Source: Microbacterium hibisci (lineage in GTDB: Bacteria; Actinomycetota; Actinomycetes; Actinomycetales; Microbacteriaceae). Taken from it: DNA of 64,000 nt. The notes beneath the pieces are model-generated. The model had not been told where the DNA came from, did no database searches, and saw only the letters and a program-made list of their open reading frames with translations. This document shows positions 19,747-27,924 of this stretch, in pieces. The stretch lies in assembly GCF_015278255.1 (NCBI RefSeq), contig NZ_JADIJC010000001.1:248001-312000 (forward strand), read 5' to 3'. A program made the position numbers and the translations under genes. Every line of letters begins with the position of its first letter. Position 1 is the stretch's first letter.

Positions 19747-20634
19747 TCAGCGGCCGGCGGCGTCCAGCAGCGCGTCCTCGTCCTCCGCGTCGCGGTCGCG
19801 GCGGCGTCGGGGAGCCGGGGGAGCGGACTCCGGGGTCTCCTCGGAGGCCGCTTCGGCGTCCTCGGCATCCTCGCGACGGTGACGGCGCTCGGTGCGGATG
19901 ACGTAGCCGATGAAGACGAAGCCCATGATCGCGAACAGGATCCACTGGATCGCGTACGACAGGTGCGGGCCCGGATCCTCGGAGGGTGCCTCGAGGGCGC
20001 TCGGCGCGGTGGCGGGGGCGGGATCCTCCGAGACCATGACGCCGTAGGCGCTCTGCTCCAGCGCGTCGCCCGCCGCGGGGGAGAGCGAGTCGGCGACGAG
20101 TCCGAGGTTGATGGTCGGCACCTGGCCGTCCGGAGCGGAGCGGCCCGAGCTCGGCAGCGGCTCGCCCGGGCGCAGGCGCACGACGACGGTGGCCTCGCCG
20201 GACGGCGGTGCGGGCACGGTCTCGGGTTCGGGCTGGTCCCGCCCCGGTGGCACCCAACCTCGATCGACCAGGAGCAGCCGTCCGTCGTCGAGCCGGAAGG
20301 GAACGAGCACTTCGAACGCCGACGTGCCGCCGTGGGGCCGGTTGCGAACGAGCAGTTCGTCGCCGGCGAGGTACTCCCCGGTGAGGACGACGGGACGCCA
20401 TTCATCCTGCGGGTCGAGCTCGCCACCGGCGGCGATGACGTCGGCGAGCGGCACGGGCTCGGCGTCGTAGTTCTGCTCCACGAGCGCGAGCTGGGCCGAC
20501 CGCTCCTCGTTGCGGGTGAACTGCCAGTTCGAGAGGAACGCGCACGCGATGGCGAAGACCACCGCCAGCGCGATGTAGATCGCCCAGCGTCCGGCGCGGG
20601 GAAGATCCTGCATGCTGACCGAGCGAGGGCTCAT
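19747..20634 (-). CDS. SURF1-family cytochrome oxidase assembly protein
   Basis: A 295-residue membrane protein of the SURF1 family, needed for haem insertion into subunit I of aa3-type cytochrome c oxidase. Two helices bracket an external domain: one at about residues 18-38 (IYIALAVVFAIACAFLSNWQF) and one near 215-235 (YAIQWILFAIMGFVFIGYVI). Conserved phrases include NWQFTRNEERS, EWRPVVLTGEYL, NRPHGGTSAFEVLVPF and LLVDRGWVPPG. The C-terminus is a long acidic/basic tail. The start overlaps the upstream small gene in ATGA; ATG at 20613 is an alternative. Confidence 0.92.
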   Translation of the reverse strand: MSPRSVSMQDLPRAGRWAIYIALAVVFAIACAFLSNWQFTRNEERSAQLALVEQNYDAEPVPLADVIAAGGELDPQDEWRPVVLTGEYLAGDELLVRNRPHGGTSAFEVLVPFRLDDGRLLLVDRGWVPPGRDQPEPETVPAPPSGEATVVVRLRPGEPLPSSGRSAPDGQVPTINLGLVADSLSPAAGDALEQSAYGVMVSEDPAPATAPSALEAPSEDPGPHLSYAIQWILFAIMGFVFIGYVIRTERRHRREDAEDAEAASEETPESAPPAPRRRRDRDAEDEDALLDAAGR

Positions 20635-20861
20635 CGGGTCGCCTCGGCCGCATCGAGCGGGGACACGGCGACGGGGAAGTCGCGCGCAGCCAGGAACTCA
20701 CGGAGGTAGCCGACGTGCTCGTCGCATGCCACCCACGTCTTGCGGCGGTCGGCCGCGTGGATGCGCGGGTTGCGCCAGTCGATCCGCCAGCGCGCCGCCG
20801 CGCGGCATCCCGCCCGCGAGCAGACCGCCTCGGCGACCGGGTCGGGTCCGTCGTCGCTCAT
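20631..20861 (-). CDS. Small conserved protein with possible zinc ligands
   Basis: A 76-residue protein, coupled by four-base overlaps to the DUF3099 gene before it and to SURF1 after it. Possible metal ligands are C14, C19, C46 and H49 (C-x4-C and C-x2-H), compatible with a small zinc-ribbon-like fold; this is a visual guess. Homologues in actinobacteria have sometimes been labelled acetone carboxylase, which does not fit a 76-residue protein. The start at 20861 is fixed by overlap with the preceding stop. The conserved position next to SURF1 hints at a link with oxidase assembly. Confidence 0.72.
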   Translation of the reverse strand: MSDDGPDPVAEAVCSRAGCRAAARWRIDWRNPRIHAADRRKTWVACDEHVGYLREFLAARDFPVAVSPLDAAEATR

Positions 20862-21229
20862 TCGGTCCGTTCCGGAGTGTCGTCGGGGTGGGGCGGCGTC
20901 TCCTGGATGCGGATCACACGGGTCTCGGGAGCGGTGGGCGGCGTCGCGGCCGACGGCGCAGCCGGGAGCGCGGGCTCCGGGTCTTCGCGACGATTGCGGC
21001 GGCCCTCCTGGCCGACGTTCGCCGAGACCACGGCCACGTACGGCAGGAAGATCGCGGCTGCGCCGAGCACCCACGTGTACCACCCGTACGGCGTGACGAC
21101 CACCATGAGGATGAAGCACAGGATGCGGATGCCCATCATGATGAGGTACCGCGTCGAGCGCGCGCCGACGTCGTCGCGCGGTGCGCGCGGCAGCGACGTG
21201 GCCGATGGGGCGTGGCTCGAGTTCTTCAC
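20858..21229 (-). CDS. DUF3099 small membrane protein
   Basis: A 123-residue protein with two membrane helices (about residues 32-50, GIRILCFILMVVVTPYGWY, and 52-70, VLGAAAIFLPYVAVVSANV), matching the DUF3099 family of actinobacteria. The cytoplasmic C-terminus is proline- and acid-rich. Function unknown. The GTG at 21229 begins a hydrophilic lead-in (VKNSSHAPSATSLPRAP) and has a GGAAG-like site just upstream. It is the first gene of the three-gene unit ending in SURF1. Confidence 0.8.
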   Translation of the reverse strand: MKNSSHAPSATSLPRAPRDDVGARSTRYLIMMGIRILCFILMVVVTPYGWYTWVLGAAAIFLPYVAVVSANVGQEGRRNRREDPEPALPAAPSAATPPTAPETRVIRIQETPPHPDDTPERTE

Positions 21230-21260
21230 GGTACTTCCAGGGTACGCCGGTCGCACCGCA

Positions 21261-21293
21261 CGATCGCCCCGGGAGCGGATCCCGGGGCGATCG
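21261..21293 (-). terminator. Strong hairpin after the DUF4190 gene
   Basis: CGATCGCCCCGGG (21261-21273) pairs perfectly with CCCGGGGCGATCG (21281-21293), a 13-bp stem with a 7-base loop, three bases past the DUF4190 stop and before the DUF3099 gene start. It separates the two leftward units. Confidence 0.72.
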
Positions 21294-21296
21294 GGA

Positions 21297-21809
21297 TCAG
21301 GAGGTGTAGGGGTATGACTGGTAGGCCGCCACGAAGAAGCTGAAGAACAGGATGGCGGCGATGATCCCGAGGATCGACAGACCGAGCCCGACCCAGCCGA
21401 CGATCGTGCCCGCGAGCGCCATGCCGCGTCCCTGCTCGCCGCTCGTCTTCAGTTGATTGAGCGACATGTGGCCCGTGATGACGCCCACGATCGAGCCGAT
21501 GAAGGGCAGGATGATGAAGCTCGCGATCGAGGCGACGAGAGACACGATGGCGAGGGTGTTGGTCTTCGCCGGCGCGCCATAGCCGTAGCCGTACGCCGGG
21601 GCGGCGCCGTACGAGGCTGCGCCCCCGGCGGGCGCACCGTAGGCGCTCCCGCTCGAGGGCGCCGCGCCGTAGGCCGGCGGGGCGTACGCGCCTGAGGCCG
21701 GCGGCGGGTAGGCCCCCGGGCCCGCGGGCTGCGGGGCGGACGGCGCCGGCGGAACCGGCGGGTGGGCACCCTGCTCGGGCGAGGGGTTCTGAGGGGTGCT
21801 GTCGCTCAC
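21297..21809 (-). CDS. DUF4190 membrane protein with Pro/Ala/Gly/Tyr-rich N-terminus
   Basis: A 170-residue protein. Residues 1-80 are low-complexity, rich in P, A, G and Y (repeats of the type AYAPPAYGAAP, SAYGAPAGGAASYGAAP, YGYGYGAP). The C-terminal DUF4190 domain has two helices (LAIVSLVASIASFIILPFIG and MALAGTIVGWVGLGLSILGI). Such proteins are common in actinobacteria; function unknown, possibly cell-envelope related. The GTG at 21809 has GAAAGG eight to nine bases upstream; the frame stays open further up, but the proline-rich start is typical. Confidence 0.83.
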   Translation of the reverse strand: MSDSTPQNPSPEQGAHPPVPPAPSAPQPAGPGAYPPPASGAYAPPAYGAAPSSGSAYGAPAGGAASYGAAPAYGYGYGAPAKTNTLAIVSLVASIASFIILPFIGSIVGVITGHMSLNQLKTSGEQGRGMALAGTIVGWVGLGLSILGIIAAILFFSFFVAAYQSYPYTS

Positions 21810-21899
21810 GGCGCGCGCCTTTCTTCGAGGTATGCCCCCAGCGTCCCAGCGCCGCACCGGGGGTGTCAAACGAGTCGGAAGGCGCACTCGGCGCGCCGG

Positions 21900-21905
21900 T
21901 AGGCT
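21900..21905 (+). promoter_or_regulatory. -10 box of fabG
   Basis: TAGGCT is 34 bases before the ATG at 21940, predicting a leader of about 28 bases containing GGGAG seven bases before the start. No clear -35. Confidence 0.4.
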
Positions 21906-21939
21906 GGTGCGGATCCGCCACAAACCCCGGGAGTGCACC

Positions 21940-22650
21940 ATGTCCACCGATCGCGTCGTCCTCGTCACCGGCGGAAACCGCGGCATCGGCCGTGCCATCG
22001 CCGAGCGCTTCGTCGCCGAGGGCTACAAGGTCGCCGTGACCGCCCGTTCCGGCGAAGGACCCGAGGGCACCCTCACCGTGCGTGCGGACGTGACGGATGC
22101 CGCGGCCGTCGACGCCGCCTTCACCGAAGTCGAGAGCACGCTGGGCCCGGTCGAGATCGTCGTCGCCAATGCCGGCATCACCAAGGACACGCTGCTGCTG
22201 CGCATGACCGAGGACGACTTCGACAGCGTCGTGGCCACGAACCTCGGCGGTGCGTTCCGGGTCGTCAAGCGCGCGTCGAAGGGCATGCTGCGCGCGCGAT
22301 GGGGACGCGTCGTGCTGATCTCGAGCGTCGTGGGGCTGTACGGCTCGGCGGGCCAGATCAACTACTCCGCCTCGAAGAGCGCGCTCGTGGGCTTCGCGCG
22401 CTCGCTCACGCGGGAGCTCGGGGCCCGCGGCATCACCGCCAACGTCGTCGCGCCGGGGTTCATCGAGACCGACATGACGGCAGAGCTGCCCGAGGACACG
22501 CAGGCCGAGTACAAGGAGAACATCCCCGCCGGGCGCTTCGCGTCGGCCGACGAGGTCGCCGGCGTCGTGACGTGGATCGCGTCGGACGACGCCGCCTACA
22601 TCTCCGGCGCGGTGATCCCCGTCGACGGCGGCCTCGGCATGGGGCACTGA
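21940..22650 (+). CDS. fabG: 3-oxoacyl-[acyl-carrier-protein] reductase FabG
   Basis: A 236-residue short-chain dehydrogenase. Nucleotide-binding motif TGGNRGIGRAIAE near residue 9; NAG structural motif (VVANAGITKD); catalytic serine in LISSVVGLYGS and the YSASK Tyr/Lys pair; C-terminal GAVIPVDGGLGMGH. This strongly resembles actinobacterial FabG (MabA-type), which reduces 3-oxoacyl-ACP with NADPH in fatty-acid elongation. The enoyl reductase partner often found next to it in mycobacteria is absent here. The start is fixed by a ribosome site and by the first beta strand. Confidence 0.9.
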   Translation: MSTDRVVLVTGGNRGIGRAIAERFVAEGYKVAVTARSGEGPEGTLTVRADVTDAAAVDAAFTEVESTLGPVEIVVANAGITKDTLLLRMTEDDFDSVVATNLGGAFRVVKRASKGMLRARWGRVVLISSVVGLYGSAGQINYSASKSALVGFARSLTRELGARGITANVVAPGFIETDMTAELPEDTQAEYKENIPAGRFASADEVAGVVTWIASDDAAYISGAVIPVDGGLGMGH

Positions 22651-22670
22651 CCCAGCGGGGGCCCTTCGCG

Positions 22671-23378
22671 TCAGTCGATCGCGCGCAGGATCGCCTCTGC
22701 CACCGCGCCGGGCTGTGAGAACTGCGGCCAGTGGCCGGTGGGCTCGCCCTCGTCATTGAGCTGGATGATCCGCAGATCCTCGACGGCCACGAGCTCGGCG
22801 GCCCAGTCGGGTGCCGCGGCGATGATCTGGCGGATCTGCGCCTCGGGCATCGTGCCGGTGATCATGGTCATGGGCACCGAGCGCCGTCGCTCGTCGGTCA
22901 GCCGCAACGGGTCGACGGGGATCCGCTCCGGGACCGAGGCGGTGCGCGCCGTGGCGTCGGCCCGCGTCTGCGCATCGAGGTCGCCCACCTCTTCGTCGTC
23001 GAAGAAGTCCCAGCCCGGGAACGGCACCACCCCGTCGACCACGGGGAGCTCGGAGATGATGCCCCCGTCACCCTGGGGGAACGAGTCGAGGAACACGATG
23101 TGAGCGATGCGGTCGGGGCGCGCGTCGAGGGCCCCGTACACGACGTTGCCGCCGCCGGAATGTCCGACCAGGGCGACCTCGCCGTCGAGTCCGTCGATCA
23201 CCGCGACGGTCGCGTCGACCCAGTCCGCCATGCCGATGTCGCGGCTCTCGGCCGCCGGTGCGCCGACTCCCGGCATGGTGAGCGGATGGGTGCGATGTCC
23301 CGCGGCCTCGAGAGCCGGGGTCACCTCGCCCCACGATGACGCGTCGAGCCACAGACCGGGAACGAGAACGATGTGCAT
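22671..23378 (-). CDS. Alpha/beta hydrolase
   Basis: A 235-residue alpha/beta hydrolase. The oxyanion region HIVLVPGLWLDASSW starts the protein; the nucleophile elbow is VGHSGGGNV; the acid and histidine probably lie in the C-terminal part near GHWPQFSQPGAVAE, the usual position of the catalytic histidine. It resembles small esterase-like members such as those annotated as salicylate esterase homologues. Substrate unknown. It converges on fabG with a 20-base gap. Confidence 0.82.
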   Translation of the reverse strand: MHIVLVPGLWLDASSWGEVTPALEAAGHRTHPLTMPGVGAPAAESRDIGMADWVDATVAVIDGLDGEVALVGHSGGGNVVYGALDARPDRIAHIVFLDSFPQGDGGIISELPVVDGVVPFPGWDFFDDEEVGDLDAQTRADATARTASVPERIPVDPLRLTDERRRSVPMTMITGTMPEAQIRQIIAAAPDWAAELVAVEDLRIIQLNDEGEPTGHWPQFSQPGAVAEAILRAID

Positions 23379-23414
23379 GCCCCGACGCTAGTCAGGGGCA
23401 CCGACATCCGGAAG

Positions 23415-24062
23415 TCACGGCAGGAGCGGGATCACCTCGGCGAGGTCGACCGGACCCACGACGACGTCGGCCCGCTCTCGAACGGCGGGCTTGGCGTTGA
23501 ACGCGACGCCGAGCCCCGCCGCGGCCATCATGTCGAGGTCGTTCGCTCCGTCGCCGATCGCGATCGTGCGCGACAGCGCAACGCCGCGCTCGGCGGCCCA
23601 CTCGCCCAGCGCGGCGGCCTTGCCGGCGGCATCCACGATCTCGCCGTCCACCGTGCCGTCCAGCGCGCCGTCCCGCGTCGTGAGGCGGTTCGCCCGCCAC
23701 ACATCGACGCCGAGGTCGGGCGCGACGGTGTCGAGGATCTCGTGGAACCCGCCCGACACCACGCCCACGGCCCCGCCGCGCTCATGCACCGCATCGATGA
23801 GTTCGCGCACGCCCGGGGTCGGCTCGATGCGGGCCAGCACACGCGAGAACGACGCGAGCGGCACACCCTCGAGCGCCTCGACCCGCGATCGGAGGCTGGT
23901 CGCGAAGTCCACCTCACCCCGCATCGCGGCCTCGGTCGCCGCGGCGACTTCGGCACCCCGCCCGGCCTCGTCGGCGATCAGCTCGATGACCTCGTTGCGG
24001 ATGAGGGTGGAGTCCGCGTCGAGCACGACGAGGAAACGGGCAGGGGAGGGCGCGGCGGGCAT
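23415..24062 (-). CDS. serB: Phosphoserine phosphatase SerB
   Basis: A 215-residue HAD-superfamily phosphatase, last step of serine biosynthesis. Motif I is VVLDADSTLIRNEVIEL (DxDST); the substrate cap includes GEVDFATSLRSRVEALEGV; motif II is VVSGGFHEI; motif III/IV is AIGDGANDLDMMAAAGLGVAFNAKP. It lacks the N-terminal ACT domains found in longer SerB forms, consistent with its length. The start follows TAGCGT (24069-24074 on this strand) by six bases, predicting leaderless expression. Confidence 0.95.
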   Translation of the reverse strand: MPAAPSPARFLVVLDADSTLIRNEVIELIADEAGRGAEVAAATEAAMRGEVDFATSLRSRVEALEGVPLASFSRVLARIEPTPGVRELIDAVHERGGAVGVVSGGFHEILDTVAPDLGVDVWRANRLTTRDGALDGTVDGEIVDAAGKAAALGEWAAERGVALSRTIAIGDGANDLDMMAAAGLGVAFNAKPAVRERADVVVGPVDLAEVIPLLP

Positions 24063-24105
24063 CCCTCCACGCTAGCCGCACGGCGAAGCCGCTCGCGGCC
24101 GTGCG

Positions 24106-25350
24106 TCATCGCTCGACGCGGAAGCCCTTCCCGACGACCGTGATGCCGCTGTCGGTGATGGTGAAGCCGCGCGCCAGGTCTTTGTCGCGGTCGACGCCGA
24201 CGGTCGCGCCGTCCTCGAGGACGACGTTCTTGTCGAGGATCGCGCGGTGCACGCGCGCGCCCGCGCCCACGTGCACATGATCGAAAAGCACCGAGTCGGT
24301 GATGGTCGAGCCACCGCCCGCGAGCGTCCACGGGCCGACGACGCTTCGCTCCAGGTGGGTGCCCGAGAGCACCGAGCCCAGCGACACGATCGAGTCGATC
24401 GCGTTGCCGATCCGTCCCACCGAGTCACGCACGAACTTCGCCGGCGGCGAGTTGACCGCCTGCGAGTGGATGGGCCAGTCGGTGTTGTAGAGGTTGAACA
24501 CCGGCAGCGTCGAGATCAGGTCGCGGTGCGCGTCGAAGAACGAGTCGATCGTTCCCACGTCCCGCCAGTAGTAGCGGTCGCGGTCGGTCGAGCCCGGCAC
24601 GTCGTTGCGGTTCATGTCGTACACGCCGGCCTCGCCGCGGCCGACGAAGTAGGGGATGATGTCGCCGCCCATGTCGTGGTTCGACGTCGGCAGCTCGCCG
24701 TCCGCCTCGACCGCCTCGATGAGGGCGTCGGTGTCGAAGATGTAGTTGCCCATCGAGGCGAGCACCTGGTTCGGCGCGTCGGTGAGTCCGACGGCGTTCT
24801 GCGGCTTCTCGAGGAACTCGCGGATGCGCACCGGGTCGTCGGGGTCCACGTCGATCACACCGAACTGGTTCGCGAGCGAGATCGGCTGACGGATGCCGGC
24901 GACCGTGGCCCGCGCATCGGACTCGATGTGGGCGGCGAGCATCTGCCGGAAGTCCATGCGGTAGACGTGGTCCGCGCCGATGACCACGACGATGTCGGGC
25001 TGCTCGTCATTGATCAGGTTGAGGCTCTGGAGGATCGCGTCGGCGGAGCCCGAGAACCACCGCTTGCCCAGTCGCTGCTGAGCGGGCACCGAGGTGACGT
25101 AGGAGTCGAGCAGAGCCGACATGCGCCAGGTCTGCGAGATGTGGCGATCGAGGCTGTGCGACTTGTACTGGGTCAGCACGACGACCTGGCGCAGGCCCGA
25201 GTTGATGAGGTTCGAGATCGCGAAGTCGATGAGACGGTACTGCCCGCCGAACGGCACGGCCGGCTTCGCCCGATCCGCCGTCAACGGCATCAGCCGCTTC
25301 CCTTCGCCGCCGGCGAGGATGATTCCGAAGACCTTGGGGGCTGCTGGCAT
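24106..25350 (-). CDS. glgC: Glucose-1-phosphate adenylyltransferase GlgC
   Basis: A 414-residue enzyme making ADP-glucose from ATP and glucose-1-phosphate. The pyrophosphorylase motif [17 protein letters not shown] with the KPAVPFGG segment is at the N-terminus; [13 protein letters not shown] carries the catalytic aspartate; [10 protein letters not shown] is the sugar-phosphate site; the C-terminal part is a left-handed beta-helix with hexapeptide-like repeats ([24 protein letters not shown]). The ATG at 25350 is chosen over a GTG nine bases upstream because that GTG lies inside the TAGGGT -10. Divergent from glgA. Confidence 0.96.
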   Translation of the reverse strand: MPAAPKVFGIILAGGEGKRLMPLTADRAKPAVPFGGQYRLIDFAISNLINSGLRQVVVLTQYKSHSLDRHISQTWRMSALLDSYVTSVPAQQRLGKRWFSGSADAILQSLNLINDEQPDIVVVIGADHVYRMDFRQMLAAHIESDARATVAGIRQPISLANQFGVIDVDPDDPVRIREFLEKPQNAVGLTDAPNQVLASMGNYIFDTDALIEAVEADGELPTSNHDMGGDIIPYFVGRGEAGVYDMNRNDVPGSTDRDRYYWRDVGTIDSFFDAHRDLISTLPVFNLYNTDWPIHSQAVNSPPAKFVRDSVGRIGNAIDSIVSLGSVLSGTHLERSVVGPWTLAGGGSTITDSVLFDHVHVGAGARVHRAILDKNVVLEDGATVGVDRDKDLARGFTITDSGITVVGKGFRVER

Positions 25351-25357
25351 GAACCCC

Positions 25358-25420
25358 ACCCTAGGGCCGGCGGAAGAATCGGGGTACCCGTTACACGCGG
25401 GCCGTCACGTGTATTAGGTT
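25358..25420. promoter_or_regulatory. Divergent leaderless promoters of glgC and glgA
   Basis: In the 77-base intergenic region, TAGGGT (25358-25363 on the minus strand) ends seven bases before the glgC ATG and TAGGTT (25415-25420) ends seven bases before the glgA ATG. Both predict transcription starting at the start codon. The region between (25364-25414) is shared by both promoters and would be a natural site for a common regulator; I see no clear operator in it. Confidence 0.55.
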
Positions 25421-25427
25421 TCGTGCC

Positions 25428-26621
25428 ATGCGCGTCGACATCGTGACCAAGGAGTACCCGCCCGAGATCTACGGCGGCGCCGGTGTGCACGTGACCGAGC
25501 TCGTCAAGGCGCTGCGTTCGAGCATCGATGTGCGGGTGCGCGCCTTCGGGGCCGAACGCGACGAGGAGGGGACCACCGCGTACGGCGTCCCCGCGGGACT
25601 GTCCGCCGCCAACGCGGCGGTCCAGACCCTCGGCACCGACCTCGAGATCGTCCCGGACGTCGCCGGGGCAGACGTCGTGCACAGCCACACCTGGTACGCG
25701 AACTTCGCCGGGCATCTCGCCTCGCTCCTGCACGGCATCCCGCACATCGTCACTGCGCACAGCCTCGAGCCGCTGCGACCGTGGAAGGCCGAGCAGCTGG
25801 GCGGCGGCTACGCCGTCTCGAGCTGGATCGAGAAGTCGGCCTACGAGGCCGCCGCCGCGATCGTCGCCGTGAGCAACGGCATGCGCGAAGACATCCTGCG
25901 CAGCTACCCGTCGCTCGACCCCGAGCGCGTGCGCGTCATCTACAACGGCATCGACGTCGAGGCGTGGCATCCCGTCGAGGATCCGGAGCTCCTGGCGGAG
26001 CTCGGCATCGACCCGGCCAAGCCGTCGGTCGTGTTCGTCGGCCGCATCACACGTCAGAAGGGCCTGCCGTACTTCCTGCGGGCGGCCGAGCGCCTTCCCG
26101 CCGACGTGCAGGTGATCCTCGCCGCCGGCGCGCCGGACACGCCGCAGATCATGGCCGAGGTCGAGGGCCTCGTCCGCGGCCTGCAGGAGACCCGGGAGGG
26201 CGTCGTCTGGCTCGACCGCATGCTGTCGCGGCACGAGCTGTGCACGATCCTCAGCGCCGCCACCACGTTCGTGTGCCCGTCGGTGTACGAGCCGCTGGGC
26301 ATCGTCAACCTCGAGGCGATGGCGTGCGGAGCCGCGGTGGTCGGCACCGCGACCGGCGGCATCCCGGAGGTGGTCGTCGACGGTGTCACCGGCCGGCTGG
26401 TGCCGATCGAGCAGGTGCAGGACGGCACAGGAACGCCCACGGACCCTGAGCGCTTCGTGGCCGATCTCGCCCGCGTCCTCACCGAGGTCGTGAGCGATCC
26501 GGGCCGGGCGCGCGAGTACGGCGCGGCCGGCCGGCGGCGGGCGACGGAGGACTTCAGCTGGCAGCGGATCGCCGACCAGACGGCCGCCCTGTACGCGGAG
26601 GTCGCCGCCCGCGGCCGATAG
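25428..26621 (+). CDS. glgA: GT4 glycosyltransferase GlgA/GlgM (glycogen or maltose-1-phosphate synthase)
   Basis: A 397-residue GT-B enzyme of the GT4 family. The N-terminal KEYPPEIYGGAGVHVTEL donor/acceptor motif, the FVGRITRQKGLPYFLRA start of the C-terminal Rossmann domain, and SVYEPLGIVNLEAMACG with the catalytic glutamate are all visible. In Mycobacterium tuberculosis the same divergent glgC/glgA pair exists, and its short GlgA homologue (GlgM) makes maltose-1-phosphate from ADP-glucose and glucose-1-phosphate for the GlgE pathway. This protein has that short length, so it may do the same; glycogen synthase activity is the alternative. The stop TAG begins the -10 of the next gene. Confidence 0.92.
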   Translation: MRVDIVTKEYPPEIYGGAGVHVTELVKALRSSIDVRVRAFGAERDEEGTTAYGVPAGLSAANAAVQTLGTDLEIVPDVAGADVVHSHTWYANFAGHLASLLHGIPHIVTAHSLEPLRPWKAEQLGGGYAVSSWIEKSAYEAAAAIVAVSNGMREDILRSYPSLDPERVRVIYNGIDVEAWHPVEDPELLAELGIDPAKPSVVFVGRITRQKGLPYFLRAAERLPADVQVILAAGAPDTPQIMAEVEGLVRGLQETREGVVWLDRMLSRHELCTILSAATTFVCPSVYEPLGIVNLEAMACGAAVVGTATGGIPEVVVDGVTGRLVPIEQVQDGTGTPTDPERFVADLARVLTEVVSDPGRAREYGAAGRRRATEDFSWQRIADQTAALYAEVAARGR

Positions 26622-26630
26622 GCTGTCAGC

Positions 26631-27416
26631 ATGCCCCAGGTGCTCGAGTTCTCCGACGTGATCGTCCGCCGAAACGCCCGGAACATCGTCGACCACCTGG
26701 ACTGGACCATCAGCGACGACGAGCGCTGGGTCGTCCTCGGGCCCAATGGCGCCGGCAAGACGACGGTTCTCCAGATGGCCGACACGCTGATGCACCCCAC
26801 CTCGGGCACCGTGACGATCCTCGGCGAGCGGCTGGGCCGCACCGACGTCTTCGAGCTGCGGCCGCGCATCGGCTTCGCGTCGTCCGCGATGGCCCGTCGC
26901 GTGCCGCCGGAGGAGACCGTCATCAACGTCGTGCTGACCGCGGCGTACTCGGTGCTGGGCCGGTGGCGCGAGGACTACGAAGACATCGACGAGCGCCGCG
27001 CACTGCGCGTGCTGGCGGAGTGGAAGCTCGACCACCTCGCCGATCGCACCTTCGGCACGCTCAGCGACGGCGAGCAGAAGCGCGTGCAGATCGCCCGTGC
27101 CGTCATGACCGACCCCGAGCTGCTGCTGCTCGACGAGCCCACCGCCAGCCTCGACCTCGGCGCCCGCGAAGAGCTGCTGCTCCTGCTGGGCGGCTATGCG
27201 CAGGCGCCGACGACGCCCGCCATGATCATGGTCACGCACCACGTCGAGGAGATCCCGATCGGCTTCACCCACGTGCTGCTCCTGCGCGACGGGCAGGCCG
27301 TGGCGGCCGGTCCGATCCGCGAGACGCTCACCGCCGAGGCTCTGACCGACACGTTCGGCGTGCCGATCCGTCTCACCGAGGACGGCGGTCGGTACGCGGC
27401 CCGCGCCGAGCACTGA
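26631..27416 (+). CDS. Orphan ABC-type ATP-binding protein
   Basis: A 261-residue single ABC domain: Walker A GPNGAGKTTVLQM, signature LSDGEQKRVQIARAV (the second residue is D instead of G), Walker B LLLLDEPTASLDLG, H-loop MVTHHVEEIPIGFTHVLL. The VVLGPNGAGKTT and HHVEEIP features resemble the ModF/YlmA-like group of soluble or orphan ATPases. No permease or binding protein is adjacent. The ATG follows TAGGCT (26619-26624, overlapping the glgA stop) by six bases, so it has its own leaderless promoter. The partner protein is unknown. Confidence 0.85.
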   Translation: MPQVLEFSDVIVRRNARNIVDHLDWTISDDERWVVLGPNGAGKTTVLQMADTLMHPTSGTVTILGERLGRTDVFELRPRIGFASSAMARRVPPEETVINVVLTAAYSVLGRWREDYEDIDERRALRVLAEWKLDHLADRTFGTLSDGEQKRVQIARAVMTDPELLLLDEPTASLDLGAREELLLLLGGYAQAPTTPAMIMVTHHVEEIPIGFTHVLLLRDGQAVAAGPIRETLTAEALTDTFGVPIRLTEDGGRYAARAEH

Positions 27417-27472
27417 TCGCCGCGGTCGCCGCACCCGGCGATGGTCGGTTCGGCAGCGGCGCCGCGGGCTGA

Positions 27473-27553
27473 TAGAATCTCTCTTTGGTGCGTTCGCACC
27501 CCAGACTTTGACCGCCCTGGCAAAATCCAGGGCACCTTCCTCAAAGGACCATC
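27473..27553 (+). promoter_or_regulatory. Promoter and structured leader of rpmE2
   Basis: TAGAAT (27473-27478) is a strong -10; transcription should start near 27485, giving a leader of about 69 bases. The leader holds two clean hairpins: GGTGCG/CGCACC (27487-27500, UU loop) and GCCCTGG/CCAGGGC (27514-27533, loop CAAAAT). They precede the ribosome site CAAAGGA (27543-27549). Structured leaders of L31 genes that may bind the ribosomal protein for autoregulation have been proposed in actinobacteria. That this one does so is inference. Confidence 0.55.
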
Positions 27554-27811
27554 ATGAAGACTGAAATCCACCCGGACTACCAGGCCGTCGTTTTCCGTGA
27601 CCTCGGCTCGGGCGAGACCTTCCTCACCCGCTCGACGGTGACCAGCGACAAGACGATCGAGCTCGACGGTGTCGAGTACCCCGTCATCGACGTCGAGATC
27701 TCGTCCGCCTCGCACCCGTTCTACACGGGCAAGCAGCGCATCATGGACTCGGCCGGTCGTGTCGAGAAGTTCAACCAGCGCTTCAAGAACTTCGGCGGCT
27801 CGTCCAAGTAA
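27554..27811 (+). CDS. rpmE2: Ribosomal protein L31 type B
   Basis: An 85-residue L31 paralogue, recognisable by [28 protein letters not shown] and the C-terminal [24 protein letters not shown]. It lacks the CxxC pairs of the zinc-binding type A form, so it is the zinc-independent type B form that in many bacteria is induced by zinc limitation through Zur. I see no obvious Zur box upstream; the -10 is strong, so here it may be constitutive. It has its own promoter, structured leader and terminator. Confidence 0.97.
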   Translation: MKTEIHPDYQAVVFRDLGSGETFLTRSTVTSDKTIELDGVEYPVIDVEISSASHPFYTGKQRIMDSAGRVEKFNQRFKNFGGSSK

Positions 27812-27869
27812 GCCCGCCCACCGTTCCGGCGGCGCTCGACGACCGGCGACCGGTCCGCCTCGGAATTCG

Positions 27870-27895
27870 CGAACCCCCGCTTCGGCGGGGGTTCG
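27870..27895 (+). terminator. Terminator of rpmE2
   Basis: CGAACCCCCGC (27870-27880) pairs with GCGGGGGTTCG (27885-27895) around a TTCG tetraloop, followed by TTCGTTT. A strong hairpin, usable in both directions, though the facing exonuclease gene ends 30 bases further on. Confidence 0.8.
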
Positions 27896-27924
27896 TTCGT
27901 TTCCGGGAGGCGTCCGACGGCCGC

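Noticed and set aside
20631..20861. Annotation of the 76-residue protein as acetone carboxylase
   Set aside because: That enzyme has much larger subunits; only a possible zinc-binding pattern is visible here.
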